NCBI GenBank assembly: GCA_964522605.1
Contig: CAZFWV010000068.1
Span: forward strand, 1 to 24,719
Direction of reading: 5' to 3'
Length of the DNA stretch: 24,719 bases
Source: CAVZLD01 sp964522605
Lineage (GTDB): Bacteria; Planctomycetota; Planctomycetia; Pirellulales; Pirellulaceae
The position numbers and the translations under genes are program-made. Each line of letters opens with the position of its first letter. Position 1 is the first letter of the stretch. Below, piece after piece: positions 15,170-23,822 of this stretch. The notes under the pieces are model-generated. The model made no database searches, had not been told where the DNA came from, and saw nothing but the letters and a program-made list of their open reading frames with translations.

Positions 15170-16654
15170 TCAATTCGGTGCGTGCGAGGAGTCATCCCAC
15201 ATCGAGTTGATCAGGTCGACCGTCCGGTCCACCAGGATCTGTCCCCCCTCCGGTCCGACGTGACTGCTGTGTACGACGGCGCTATAGTGGCCGCCGCGAA
15301 TCGCCTTTTCGGTCGGCAAGTACGTACCGCGTCCCGCCAATTGAACCACGAACGTCTGCACCGCTTTGCTTCGGGCCTTGATCCGGATGCCGTAGTCAGT
15401 AAAAAGTTCAAACGGGTTCGTGCAGATCACTACGTCACCGATTCGGACTGCATGCAATTCCATTGGAAAGATCGGATCCGGATTCGATCGTTGCACTTCG
15501 AAGCGCGAAACCGTCTTGCCGTACCACATCAGCCGCATGAATTCCCGATCTGCCAACGTGGGATCACCGGCAAGCTCAGTCCCGATTCGCTCGCAAATTT
15601 CCTTCGCTTCGGCGTATTCCGCTTCGGTCACCAGCCGCATCGGCAACTGCAGATTCTCGACGCGGTGCATAAAGGCGACATCTGCGTGCCGATCTTGCTT
15701 CACCACTTCGTAGGCATCTTCCACGGCACGCACAACACGCCTCGCGATTTCATCCGTCCGATCCAATCCGCGCAGCTTCCGCATTCGTTCGTCTGCCGCC
15801 AGACGGTACATTAGATGAGGCGACTGATCACCGGAAGCGCCGATCCAAGGTAGAACACAGAGTTCCTCGCCAAATCGACGCTGAAGTTGTTGGCGCACCG
15901 GATGCCAAAAGTCGGCGTGGATCGTTGATCGCGACTCCACTTCTTGAGCTGGACAGGCAAGATTGATCGCAATGGCGGACAGTTGCGCGGACTCGTCGAA
16001 AAAGAAAAGCAAATCGACGTCATGGTCCTCGAAGCCTTCGAGATTGCGGAACGCAGCAAGATTGGTCGCACCGTACATTTGCGCCGAGCCATCCGCGTAA
16101 ACAGCTCGCCGGTTATAGCCCACCACGGCATGACTTAGCCCCCAAGTCACACTCGCCGCACGACGGCCCTGCCATGCCTGACCGACGGCGGCTGCCACCC
16201 GGTCCGCCAGGAAGGACCGATACTCATCCACTTGCATCACGCCGTCTTTGGGTATCCGGTACATGCCCGTCTCCACAACCGGCGCCGTATGCGTATGAGT
16301 CCCCGACAGAATGATCTTCGACACGTCAATCTCTGGCACTTGCTTTTCAACTCGCGTCCGAACCATCCTCCGCAGTTCGTCGGGAATCGACACGATGTCA
16401 CATGATACGAGGATCGCCATATCAGCCGCCCCGTTCTCGTGGCGGGACTGGATCACGATTACATTCGCCATCAGCGGAGTCTCTACATCACGAGCAATTC
16501 GGAGGTGAAACTGGCCACAAACGGCGACCGGCTGCGGCGGTGTGATCTCGATCGTGGACGTTCCAACAAGCAGATTTGCGCACGAGGCATGCGTGGCAAG
16601 GATCCACTGAGTGAAACCACAGATGACAAACAAGAATGTGGTGACCTGCCTCAT
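15170..16654 (-). CDS. Secreted neutral/alkaline ceramidase-like protein
   Basis: 494 residues; ATG at 16654 with GGAG 8 nt upstream. A signal peptide is visible (about 1-26). The body resembles the N-terminal domain of neutral ceramidases: VGTSTIEITPPQPVAVCGQF near the start, ILVSCDIVSIPDELR, then the zinc-site motif GTHTHTAP (118-125), and WIGASGDQSPHLMYR later. It is shorter than true ceramidases (around 650-750 residues) because the C-terminal immunoglobulin-like domain is absent. Planctomycetes carry many such short paralogues of unknown substrate, so amide hydrolysis of a lipid is a family-based guess. It is a lone gene; the upstream region contains palindromic repeat copy 1 (16704-16830). 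Confidence 0.8.
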   Translation of the reverse strand: MRQVTTFLFVICGFTQWILATHASCANLLVGTSTIEITPPQPVAVCGQFHLRIARDVETPLMANVIVIQSRHENGAADMAILVSCDIVSIPDELRRMVRTRVEKQVPEIDVSKIILSGTHTHTAPVVETGMYRIPKDGVMQVDEYRSFLADRVAAAVGQAWQGRRAASVTWGLSHAVVGYNRRAVYADGSAQMYGATNLAAFRNLEGFEDHDVDLLFFFDESAQLSAIAINLACPAQEVESRSTIHADFWHPVRQQLQRRFGEELCVLPWIGASGDQSPHLMYRLAADERMRKLRGLDRTDEIARRVVRAVEDAYEVVKQDRHADVAFMHRVENLQLPMRLVTEAEYAEAKEICERIGTELAGDPTLADREFMRLMWYGKTVSRFEVQRSNPDPIFPMELHAVRIGDVVICTNPFELFTDYGIRIKARSKAVQTFVVQLAGRGTYLPTEKAIRGGHYSAVVHSSHVGPEGGQILVDRTVDLINSMWDDSSHAPN

Positions 16655-16994
16655 AGAATGACTCCTTTTCGATTTCGCGGGGTGACTTTACGTTCGAGGT
16701 GTGGATCGAAGTGGAACCACGGATTTGACGGAGGGTACAGATCAGCAGAGATCAATCGGTGGACATCCGTTTCGTCCGTTGAATCCGTGGTTCTTCTTCG
16801 ATCTACGGTTTCACTCGACTTGTGCGTAACAATCAGGGTCGCACTTGTATATTCTGACGGCGGCGCCACCAATCAGCCAGTACAACCACCGGGCGTCCGG
16901 CATTTGTCGATTTCCCGTGGCTTCTGGAGCCAGTTAAAGTAAACTGATTACCATTACCCCAGGCCGCTGGTGCGGGCACATTCGGAGGATCCTC
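16655..16994. other. Divergent intergenic region, no gene seen
   Basis: 340 nt between the ceramidase-like gene (minus) and the DUF1848 gene (plus). It holds dispersed repeat copy 1. The small hairpin TGGCT/AGCCA at about 16919-16933 and an AT-richer stretch (AGTTAAAGTAAACT) just before the DUF1848 gene are the only other structures I see. Confidence 0.5.
16704..16830. repeat. Dispersed palindromic repeat, copy 1
   Basis: GAACCACGGATTTGACGGA (16714-16732) pairs with TCCGTTGAATCCGTGGTTC (16775-16793) at 17 of 19 positions; pairing continues outward through GATCGAAG (16704-16711) and CTTCGATC (16796-16803). The right side, 16764-16830, aligns with 21372-21439 at roughly three quarters identity by eye, both ending GTGCGTAAC. 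Confidence 0.7.
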
Positions 16995-17897
16995 ATGATC
17001 ATCAGCGCGAGCCGGAGAACCGATATCCCGGCGTTTTATGCGGAATGGATGATCCGTCGACTTCGAGAGGGGTACTGCACGGTTCCGAATCCGCTGAATC
17101 GCAATCAAGTCAGTCGGATCTCGCTGGAACCAGACGATGTCGAAGCAATTGTCTTCTGGACGCGCAACCCTGCTCCATTGATCCCCTACCTCGCTGAACT
17201 CGATTCACGTGGATATCGGTATTACTTCCAATACACGATCCTCGGCTATCCGCGTCAGATCGACCCCAAATCCCCCTCACCGCGAGCCGCCATCCGGACA
17301 TGCCACAAACTTTGCCAGATTGTCGGCCCCCATCGGATCATCTGGCGCTACGACCCGATTGTCTTCACTGGAATCACGCAACCGGAATTCCACACCAACA
17401 ACTTCCGGCGACTGGCAGAATCCTTGCGCGGGCAGACATACCGGTCTGTTATCAGCATCGTTGACGAGTACCGGAAGACCGAGCGCCGCTGGAAGAAGCT
17501 TGAGGGGACTCCTGCTGCGATCCAACCGTGCGACAAAACACAATTTGCTCGACTGATGCAGGACTTAGCCGCATCGGCGAAAGCGAATGGCATGGACATC
17601 GTGAGCTGCGCCGAGCCGATTGACTTGAGTCCCTACGGCATTCGTTCCGGAAAATGCGTCGACGATGAATTACTGAAAGAGGTCTTTAGGATTGAGGCAA
17701 CTCGCCGTAAAGATCCGACACAACGTGATGACTGCGGGTGCGTCGTCAGCCGTGATATCGGGATGTACGACTCCTGCATCTTCGGCTGCCAGTACTGCTA
17801 CGCAACTCGCAGCTTTGAGCAGGCCCGAGTCCACTGGTCAGAGCACGATCCACGGTCGTCTTTTCTATACCGAACCGAGCGGAGCCACCAAACATGA
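16995..17897 (+). CDS. DUF1848 family protein, Fe-S/radical-SAM-like
   Basis: 300 residues; ATG at 16995 preceded by GGAGG with a 6-nt gap. The opening MIISASRRTDIPAFYAEW and the segment IVFWTRNPAPLIPYL match the DUF1848 family. A cysteine cluster near the C-terminus (C247-x-C249 ... C261-x3-C265-x2-C268, in DSCIFGCQYCYATRS) has the CxxxCxxC spacing of radical SAM Fe4S4 sites, but it lies at the end of the protein rather than the start, which would suit a permuted or related barrel. IIWRYDPIVF looks like a barrel strand. The reaction is unknown. It overlaps the peroxiredoxin gene by 4 nt (ATGA), which suggests coupled expression and perhaps protection of an oxygen-sensitive cluster. Confidence 0.85.
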   Translation: MIISASRRTDIPAFYAEWMIRRLREGYCTVPNPLNRNQVSRISLEPDDVEAIVFWTRNPAPLIPYLAELDSRGYRYYFQYTILGYPRQIDPKSPSPRAAIRTCHKLCQIVGPHRIIWRYDPIVFTGITQPEFHTNNFRRLAESLRGQTYRSVISIVDEYRKTERRWKKLEGTPAAIQPCDKTQFARLMQDLAASAKANGMDIVSCAEPIDLSPYGIRSGKCVDDELLKEVFRIEATRRKDPTQRDDCGCVVSRDIGMYDSCIFGCQYCYATRSFEQARVHWSEHDPRSSFLYRTERSHQT

Positions 17898-18343
17898 GCG
17901 CGCTGAAAGTTGGCGATTCACTCCCGCCCCTGACGCTCACGACGCATCAGGGCCATCAAATCTCGTTGAACGAACTGCAACAGCCCTTGGTGTTGTTCTT
18001 TTATCCCAAGAATGGGACGCCCGTCTGCACCCGAGAAGCCTGTGCATTCCGCGACGCCTACGAAGAATTCACAGAAGCGGGTGCGGTCGTGGTCGGCATC
18101 AGTAGTGACTCCGCCGAAAGTCACGCAGAGTTCGCTTCCGCCCACCGACTGCCGTTCGAGCTCGTGCCGGATACGGATGGCAAAATCCGCCAGGCGATCG
18201 GCGTCCCGAAGACTCTAGGACTTTTTCCGGGAAGAGTGACCTACATTGTCGATCGCGAAGGTGTTATCCGCCACATCTTTAGTTCACAAATGGACGCCCA
18301 ACGACACGTCACCGAAGCACTGCAAATCCTTCGGGAGCTGTAA
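17894..18343 (+). CDS. bcp: Peroxiredoxin, BCP/PrxQ type
   Basis: Thiol peroxidase reducing H2O2 and organic hydroperoxides in the cytoplasm. 149 residues, the usual length. The peroxidatic cysteine C45 lies in FFYPKNGTPVCTREACAFRD and the resolving C50 five residues later, the PrxQ arrangement. PDTDGKIRQAIGV and VTYIVDREGVIRHIFSS complete the thioredoxin fold. The start ATG overlaps the stop of the DUF1848 gene (ATGA at 17894-17897), indicating translational coupling. Unlike the redoxin at 3104-3865 it uses ordinary cysteine codons and has no membrane segment. The symbol reflects the family and is not a claim of strict orthology. Confidence 0.93.
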   Translation: MSALKVGDSLPPLTLTTHQGHQISLNELQQPLVLFFYPKNGTPVCTREACAFRDAYEEFTEAGAVVVGISSDSAESHAEFASAHRLPFELVPDTDGKIRQAIGVPKTLGLFPGRVTYIVDREGVIRHIFSSQMDAQRHVTEALQILREL

Positions 18344-18375
18344 TCATGAAGATCATACAGCCGCGAGGATGACAA

Positions 18376-21129
18376 TCACCTTTCGTCGTGTTGTTCGTTC
18401 ATCAGTCGAAGGTTGTCCAGGAAGAATGTGGCCTTCTCGTCGGCCATACTACACCAACCGATCCAAGTAAGGTTTTTGAACGAGTCGTTTGCGACCGGAA
18501 GGTCGGGAAATCGGACGGGCGGTTGGCCGGGAAGCTGAACGAGCAGAGTCCAGCGTCCGTCTGCCGATTGACCCACATCGGCCATGATCTCAACATGGAA
18601 CCACTCGTTCGTGGGCAAGTCCATCAGCTTGCGGCCGCCAACCATCAGTCGCCCGTCCTCAATCCAGACCGAGGGTCCGCTGCAGTAAGGCGACACATCC
18701 CAACTTCGCCATTCGTGATGCAGGATTGCCCCCGGTTCCAGTCGCAGGTCGAACGCACACTGTGCCCGACCGCTGACGTAGTTGAGCTGATAGACGAGGT
18801 GCGGGTTATAGCGAGCCTGCAAACCGGCGACATCTCGAATTGCAGCACTCTTCGTTCCCCCGGCTGCTGTTTCCTCCGTCACCTGAATGGAGTCGCCACG
18901 TTTCTCGACGTTGACCTGGGCGTCATCCGGCGGAGAACCGACCGGGGTTCCTTCAAAGTCCTCTCGAATCTCTCGCGGCGGGGGCGGCGGGGGCAGCGGA
19001 GCAAACTCGACGGGTGGATACTCAAAACGTGTGGGAGTTTTTACCCAATCCGCGTCGCCGTACAACCCTGCGCGGTCGTAATCAAAGGGCCGAAACCCAA
19101 TGCGCGCGGCGGGCGCGTCGGCCTTCAGACGAAAATCTCCCGTGGTGGGGTCCTCGAATCGCGGGTCGGCAATAATGGAACCTTCATCCCACCCCTTTTC
19201 CTGTCGCTGGGCAAGTGTCAAACCACGGAAATCGATCGGCTTGCCAGACGCGTCGAAGTACAGGTTGCTTTCGAACCGCACCATGTCATCATTGACGCTA
19301 CCCTCGGCAATCAGCGGCCCTTCCTCCCAGTAGATGAGGTTGTTCGAGAGAGTGAAGGACAGATGGTCTTCTACACGCGACCGTTGAATCTGGCCGTTCA
19401 TGCTGTTGGCGAGAATGTTGTTTCGAACGATATTCTCGCGACCGTAATGCTGGTGATAGGTGCCGGTCTTGACTCGGTAGACCAGGTTATTCTCTAAGAC
19501 GATCCCCGTACTTCCTTCATCGTTGTACAATCCCCAGCCGCCGCGCCCGTAGCGATCATACGAATACACATCGTGAATCACGTTGTTACTGACGGTAGTT
19601 CCCTCGGATAAACCGAGCGTATAGACACCGGCCATATCACTCAACACACCCCATCCGAGATGATGGATGTGGTTGAATTCGATCTTATTTCGCTTCGAAA
19701 CCGTTGGCGCGTACCCCCAGCTCCAGCCGACGGAAACCCCCGTGTAGAACTGATCGCTGATGTCGTTGTGGGTTACTTGATTGTCACCGCTGTGACCAAT
19801 CCAGACGCCAATTGCTCCATGGTGAATTCGTCCAGCGCCGTGAATGATGTTGTTGTCGCAGACAATTCGATTGGTGATCGTTTCGGGACGCGCGGGATCG
19901 ACTCGCGTCTCACCAATCATCACGCCGCCGCCCCCCAGATCATCGAGCCAACATCGCTGAATCCGACAATCTTGACACCCTCGACGAAACCAGACCGCAT
20001 GGCTGCCGATGTTGTGGACAGCGCAATCCTCGATCGCCACATGGCGTGCTCCGTCGACCGTAATGACCGCCGGGATCGTGACTTCCGCTTGACCGTCGGC
20101 ATGGCCATTTTCCGGAAGGATGTATTGCCCGCAGCGAAAACGGAGCCCTTTGAGCGTGACATGTTCCACGAACCGCTTGGCGTCTGACTCACCTTCAATT
20201 GCGACAAACTGATCCAATACGGGAGCCATCACTTTGGCTGTCGCCGGGTCTTCGCCCGGCCGTGGCATGTAGTACAGAAAGCCGTCACGATCCAGAAACC
20301 ACTCGCCTGGCGCATCGAGCGCACCGCGCATGTTTTCTAGGTGATAGCGGCAGTTCGGCCCCCAATAGTCGAATCCCCATCGGATGGGAGCACTCAGCAC
20401 GATCTTTCCGGTCGCCGGATCCCATTCCGCCAGTCGTGAACGGGACACTTCCCACGAATGATAGGTGACGACGGTCGCGTCACCGAGATGCGACTCGGGA
20501 ACACTCCGCAAGACGTCGATGTCCGTGTCTCGAGCTTGAAACGCACGGTTTTTGAGTTCCCGAGACGCACCGCCGTCTGGATTGACATCGCGGTCGATCT
20601 TCTTCAACACATAGGAATAGAATGTGTTTGGATGACGTGCCCGAGTCGCCCTTCGGCCATTGACCCACAACTGCTCGAACATCCATTTCCCTTCCGCCAC
20701 GTCCGGAATCCGCACTTTCCAGATCCCGTTTTCATCCTGGGCGAACCCCGAGATCTCTCGTCCCCCATGGAACCAAGGCGTCGCGCCATCCGCCGCTTCA
20801 TAGACCACCGGACATGTCGCCGTGCCACTGTCATCCGGGGTCAGTCGCAATGGCTCGCGAATCGGGTAGACGCCATCCGCGACAAGAATCCGCACCGGCT
20901 CCTTCAGCGGTCCCGAACGTTTCAGATTCCGGACCGCGTTCCGAGCGCCGTTTAGAGTCGCCAAAGGCCCATCCGTTGCCTCCGCATTCGGCTCGGCAAG
21001 TCGTCCGGACCAGGCATCTTTCCCGTCCGGAGCGACGTAGAAGGTCTCGCCATTCACCCGAGGGACTTGAACAACAAAGGTCAAGATCGTCAACAATAAC
21101 CAGCCGCGATCACGAACTGAGACGCACAT
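18376..21129 (-). CDS. Secreted right-handed parallel beta-helix protein with C-terminal jelly-roll domain (GH141-like)
   Basis: 917 residues; ATG at 21129 with AAGGAG 8 nt upstream. Signal peptide 1-27 (LLLTILTFVVQVPRVNG). The N-terminal FYVAPDGKDAWSGRLAEPNA...DGPLATLNGARNAVRNL is the usual opening of planctomycete polysaccharide-active beta-helix proteins. Many short N-rich rungs follow (CDNNIIHGAGRIHHGAIGVW, NQVTHNDISDQFYTGVSVG, NKIEFNHIHHLGWGVLSDM, LENNLVYRVKTGTYHQHYG), forming a pectate-lyase-like solenoid over about 300-620. A proline-rich linker near residue 715 (LPPPPPPREI) leads to a C-terminal concanavalin/LamG-like jelly roll (about 720-917: CAFDLRLEPGA, WFHVEIMADVG, FFLDNLRL). A glycoside hydrolase of the GH141 type or a polysaccharide lyase is most likely; I cannot assign the substrate. 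Confidence 0.82.
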   Translation of the reverse strand: MCVSVRDRGWLLLTILTFVVQVPRVNGETFYVAPDGKDAWSGRLAEPNAEATDGPLATLNGARNAVRNLKRSGPLKEPVRILVADGVYPIREPLRLTPDDSGTATCPVVYEAADGATPWFHGGREISGFAQDENGIWKVRIPDVAEGKWMFEQLWVNGRRATRARHPNTFYSYVLKKIDRDVNPDGGASRELKNRAFQARDTDIDVLRSVPESHLGDATVVTYHSWEVSRSRLAEWDPATGKIVLSAPIRWGFDYWGPNCRYHLENMRGALDAPGEWFLDRDGFLYYMPRPGEDPATAKVMAPVLDQFVAIEGESDAKRFVEHVTLKGLRFRCGQYILPENGHADGQAEVTIPAVITVDGARHVAIEDCAVHNIGSHAVWFRRGCQDCRIQRCWLDDLGGGGVMIGETRVDPARPETITNRIVCDNNIIHGAGRIHHGAIGVWIGHSGDNQVTHNDISDQFYTGVSVGWSWGYAPTVSKRNKIEFNHIHHLGWGVLSDMAGVYTLGLSEGTTVSNNVIHDVYSYDRYGRGGWGLYNDEGSTGIVLENNLVYRVKTGTYHQHYGRENIVRNNILANSMNGQIQRSRVEDHLSFTLSNNLIYWEEGPLIAEGSVNDDMVRFESNLYFDASGKPIDFRGLTLAQRQEKGWDEGSIIADPRFEDPTTGDFRLKADAPAARIGFRPFDYDRAGLYGDADWVKTPTRFEYPPVEFAPLPPPPPPREIREDFEGTPVGSPPDDAQVNVEKRGDSIQVTEETAAGGTKSAAIRDVAGLQARYNPHLVYQLNYVSGRAQCAFDLRLEPGAILHHEWRSWDVSPYCSGPSVWIEDGRLMVGGRKLMDLPTNEWFHVEIMADVGQSADGRWTLLVQLPGQPPVRFPDLPVANDSFKNLTWIGWCSMADEKATFFLDNLRLMNEQHDER

Positions 21130-21630
21130 CTCGTTGACTCCTTCCGATAAAGGTCCCCGATTCTACCACGAAAGTCCGGCCCCCGCCGAAGTTCGAGATG
21201 CTCCCTGTCACGGACAGACGCTTGAGAATTAAGGGAAGATTCAGCCGCGGAATCGCGCGGAAGACGCGGAGCTGAGTCCGGCCGTGAGCCAGAGTAGCTG
21301 TGGCGACCGATGGAATGTGAGCAACCGCGGCCGAGACGACGGCGCGCGACGAACACCAATCGCTCCGCGGTCATCCGTTTCCTCCGCGAAATCCGCGGCT
21401 TCCTCTTCGACCAGCGGCCTCGCTCCACTCGTGCGTAACGACGAACCCCAAGGCCCTGGCTTTCTCCCGATGGACTTTAATCACGTGGATGGGCGCAAAC
21501 GGCGATGTTACAATCGGAGCATACGTTTCCCGCCTCGTGTACAGCCCCACAAGCCGCTTGAAAAAACGATTCCCGACATCCTGCCACAACAACGGTCGGA
21601 CTCTCCGTGACTCCCAGAAGGAGAATTGAA
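21130..21630. other. Divergent intergenic region, no gene seen
   Basis: About 500 nt between the beta-helix gene (minus) and the oxidoreductase (plus). Its open frames give Arg/Ser-rich translations without motifs and overlap the repeat, so I regard it as non-coding. It contains dispersed repeat copy 2 (about 21254-21439) and must contain the promoters of both flanking genes, none of which I can place with confidence. Confidence 0.5.
21254..21439. repeat. Dispersed palindromic repeat, copy 2
   Basis: The right part (21372-21439) aligns with copy 1 at 16764-16830: both start CATCCGTTTC, share ATCCG-GG-TTC and TCTTCGA blocks, and end GTGCGTAAC. The outer arms again form an imperfect palindrome: GCCGCGGAATCGCGCGG near 21246 faces CCGCGAAATCCGCGGC near 21383-21399. 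The central part is longer than in copy 1 and not alignable by eye, so the left limit is approximate. Confidence 0.55.
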
Positions 21631-23001
21631 GTGTCGAAGCAGAATCTTAACCGTCGCAGTTTTCTGAGATCTTCGGCCGGTGCCGTCGCGGCTGCATCGG
21701 TTCCCTATTTCTTCTCTTCTTCAACAACGAAAACACTCGCAGCGGAGAGTGTCGCCAAAAACGACCGCGTGCCGATCGGACTGATTGGTGCCGGCGGCAT
21801 GGGTTGTGGAAACATGCGATCTGCGGCTCCTTATCTCGATGTCGTAGCGATCGCTGACGTGGATGCGGGCCGGCGCGAGCGAGCCAATGCCGATTTGAGC
21901 GGCGGCAAGGCGGATGTGTATGAGGACTATCGCAAGATTCTGGAGCGAGATGACATCGGCGTGCTGCACATCGCAACTCCCGACCACTGGCACACCAAAC
22001 CGTTGATTGAGGCGATGTTGGCCGGAAAGGACGTCTACTGCGAAAAGCCGCTCACGCTGACAATCGATGAAGGCAAGCTCATTCGCAAAGTCCAGCAGGA
22101 AACCGGTCGCATCGTTCAGGTGGGAACGCAGCAGCGCAGCACTTTCAATTTGTTCGTCAAAGCCATGGCGATAGTCCAGTCGGGACGATTGGGCAAGATC
22201 ACAAAACTCCAAGCGGCCATCGGTGGCGGACCCAGCAGCCCTGCGATTCCGGTCGCCCCTATTCCCGATCGTTTGAATTGGGACCGCTGGCTCGGCCCGA
22301 CTCCCGCAGTTGATTATCGGCTCTTACGACGCAACCGAAACTCGTTTACCAACTGCCACTCTCAGTTCCGCTGGTGGTATGAGTATTCCGGAGGCAAACT
22401 CACGGACTGGGGTGCCCATCATGTCGACATCTGCATGTGGGCTTTGCAACTCAATGGGCAAGGCAAGGGACCGTTAACGATTCAGGGCGAGGCAGAGCAT
22501 CCAGTGGAGTTCAAGGATGGAATGCCTCTGCAGACCGATCGCTATAACACCGCGACGAAATTTCTGCTTCGTGTCAATTTTCCCGATGGGGCGGAGATGA
22601 TCATCCGGAACGACACCGACAATGGCGCGATGATCGAAGGGGAAAAAGGCCGGATCTTCGTGAACCGAGGCCGATTGGTGGGCGCACCGGTGGATGCACT
22701 CCAGGATGATCCGCTACCCGACGGTGCCCTTGAGAAGGCCTACAAAGGTCTTCCGATGGAAGCAAACGAGCGTCGCGCTCATTGGGCGAATTTCCTCTAT
22801 TGTGTCCGCCAGCGGAAGGAACCGATCTCCGATGTCCACTCCCACATGAAGATGCTGAACATTTGCCACCTCGCCGGCATTGCTGCGCGCCTTGGACGCA
22901 CACTTCAATGGGATGACCAAGCAGAGCAAATCGTGGGAGACGAGCAGGCCAACGCGATGCTGGCCCGTCCGTATCGCGCGGGCTACGAGATCGAGATGTA
23001 G
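21631..23001 (+). CDS. Tat-exported Gfo/Idh/MocA family oxidoreductase
   Basis: 456 residues from the GTG at 21631, with AAGGAG 7 nt upstream; a GTG at 21607 would add eight residues but would make the ribosome site coding. The twin-arginine signal N-R8-R9-S-F-L with a following Ala-rich stretch marks export of a folded, cofactor-loaded protein. The NAD(P)-binding motif GAGGMG is at 53-58, the family EKP motif at 138-140 (VYCEKPLTLT), and the catalytic-region WGAHHVDICMWAL follows in the C-terminal domain. The family oxidises or isomerises sugars and inositols, often with bound NAD(P); the exact substrate is unknown. Planctomycetes have many exported paralogues, often near carbohydrate-active proteins such as the beta-helix gene upstream. 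Confidence 0.93.
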   Translation: MSKQNLNRRSFLRSSAGAVAAASVPYFFSSSTTKTLAAESVAKNDRVPIGLIGAGGMGCGNMRSAAPYLDVVAIADVDAGRRERANADLSGGKADVYEDYRKILERDDIGVLHIATPDHWHTKPLIEAMLAGKDVYCEKPLTLTIDEGKLIRKVQQETGRIVQVGTQQRSTFNLFVKAMAIVQSGRLGKITKLQAAIGGGPSSPAIPVAPIPDRLNWDRWLGPTPAVDYRLLRRNRNSFTNCHSQFRWWYEYSGGKLTDWGAHHVDICMWALQLNGQGKGPLTIQGEAEHPVEFKDGMPLQTDRYNTATKFLLRVNFPDGAEMIIRNDTDNGAMIEGEKGRIFVNRGRLVGAPVDALQDDPLPDGALEKAYKGLPMEANERRAHWANFLYCVRQRKEPISDVHSHMKMLNICHLAGIAARLGRTLQWDDQAEQIVGDEQANAMLARPYRAGYEIEM

Positions 23002-23039
23002 ATCATCCCGAGCACAATGAATTGTGGCTAATTGTGGCG

Positions 23040-23052
23040 GTCGCCAAGCGAC
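23040..23052. terminator. Weak hairpin between convergent genes
   Basis: GTCGC (23040-23044) pairs with GCGAC (23048-23052) across CAA, in the 76-nt gap between the oxidoreductase and the DNA repair gene. A second small inverted repeat (CACAAT/ATTGTG) lies just upstream. Neither has a T-run. Confidence 0.25.
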
Positions 23053-23077
23053 TATGCTGACATCCTCGTCGCTACCT

Positions 23078-23788
23078 TCAACAACGAAATGACTTGCGTT
23101 TCTTGCCGACGCGGCCCATTGACTCGACTTTTTGGATGAATTCAGTTGCCACGGGGACTTTGCACCCCGTCTCGCCCATGTCAACCGTAACGGTACCAAT
23201 CGCTCGCGCCGCACGTTTGGCCTCACGCAGCAATGGTTTGACAAAGCAACCCACGGAGATCACAAACCCATTCATGACATAGCGAACTGAATCTGGCGCC
23301 AAATCGATTTCCTTGACGACTCGATCCAGCAATTGTTGAGTCTCCTGCAAATCGATCTCTTCGTCCGGTCTCGTCGCCAAAATCCCGCCATATGTACACC
23401 ATCCACTGGTTGCAATCGACGCCTTCCGAGAATTGATCCATTTGATCGCTAAGTCGCGTGCATGGGTACTCTGTACGGCCACACCCGGTACCGTGTACTC
23501 GGATATCATGGAACATGTTGCCGACCTGGCCCATGACTCCAACTGCCTCTTCGTCATCTGCGCTCCGTCCGCAACGAGACCCGCCAAGTACATCGCATCA
23601 TAGTTGCCCGTGGCGTACAACTCGCAGGCCAGCGACTGATTCCCTTTGATCTTTTTGGCAATCACCTTCAGATCGCCAATCTTCACACCGTACATGTTCT
23701 CGGGCACACCGTGGCGCAACAACACCTTTCGGGTTTGCGCCGTCCCTTTCCGTTTTAGTTCCGCCAATACTTCTTGTACCGTATTCAT
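23078..23788 (-). CDS. DNA alkylation repair protein (AlkD-like HEAT-repeat family)
   Basis: 236 residues from the ATG at 23788. A longer frame begins at 23854, but those 22 extra residues run into the palindromic repeat at 23823-23971, so the internal ATG is preferred. The protein matches the DNA alkylation repair enzyme family (PF08713): TVQEVLAELKRKG, YGVKIGDLKVIAKKIKGNQSLACELYATGNYDAMYLAGLVAD, then ATSGWCTYGGIL, DSVRYVMNGFVISVG and a C-terminal VTVDMGETGCKVP. It is all-helical with HEAT-like repeats and no membrane segments. Characterised relatives remove alkylated bases, but this subgroup is broad and some members may not be glycosylases. It is convergent with the oxidoreductase and appears to be a single transcription unit. 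Confidence 0.85.
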   Translation of the reverse strand: MNTVQEVLAELKRKGTAQTRKVLLRHGVPENMYGVKIGDLKVIAKKIKGNQSLACELYATGNYDAMYLAGLVADGAQMTKRQLESWARSATCSMISEYTVPGVAVQSTHARDLAIKWINSRKASIATSGWCTYGGILATRPDEEIDLQETQQLLDRVVKEIDLAPDSVRYVMNGFVISVGCFVKPLLREAKRAARAIGTVTVDMGETGCKVPVATEFIQKVESMGRVGKKRKSFRC

Positions 23789-23822
23789 TCTGATCTCATC
23801 CCTGTCGGTTGATCCCCTTGGC

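Noticed and set aside
18344..18375. Terminator between the peroxiredoxin and beta-helix genes
   Set aside because: The 32-nt convergent gap contains no inverted repeat of useful length.
18388..19497. Antisense open frame (369 codons) opposite the beta-helix gene
   Set aside because: No recognisable domain, start site or composition of a real protein; the opposite strand encodes the jelly-roll domain and the end of the beta-helix.
23078..23080. Second recoded TGA after the terminal Cys of the DNA repair protein
   Set aside because: Another stop codon follows two codons later and no conserved sequence lies beyond, so this is an ordinary stop.
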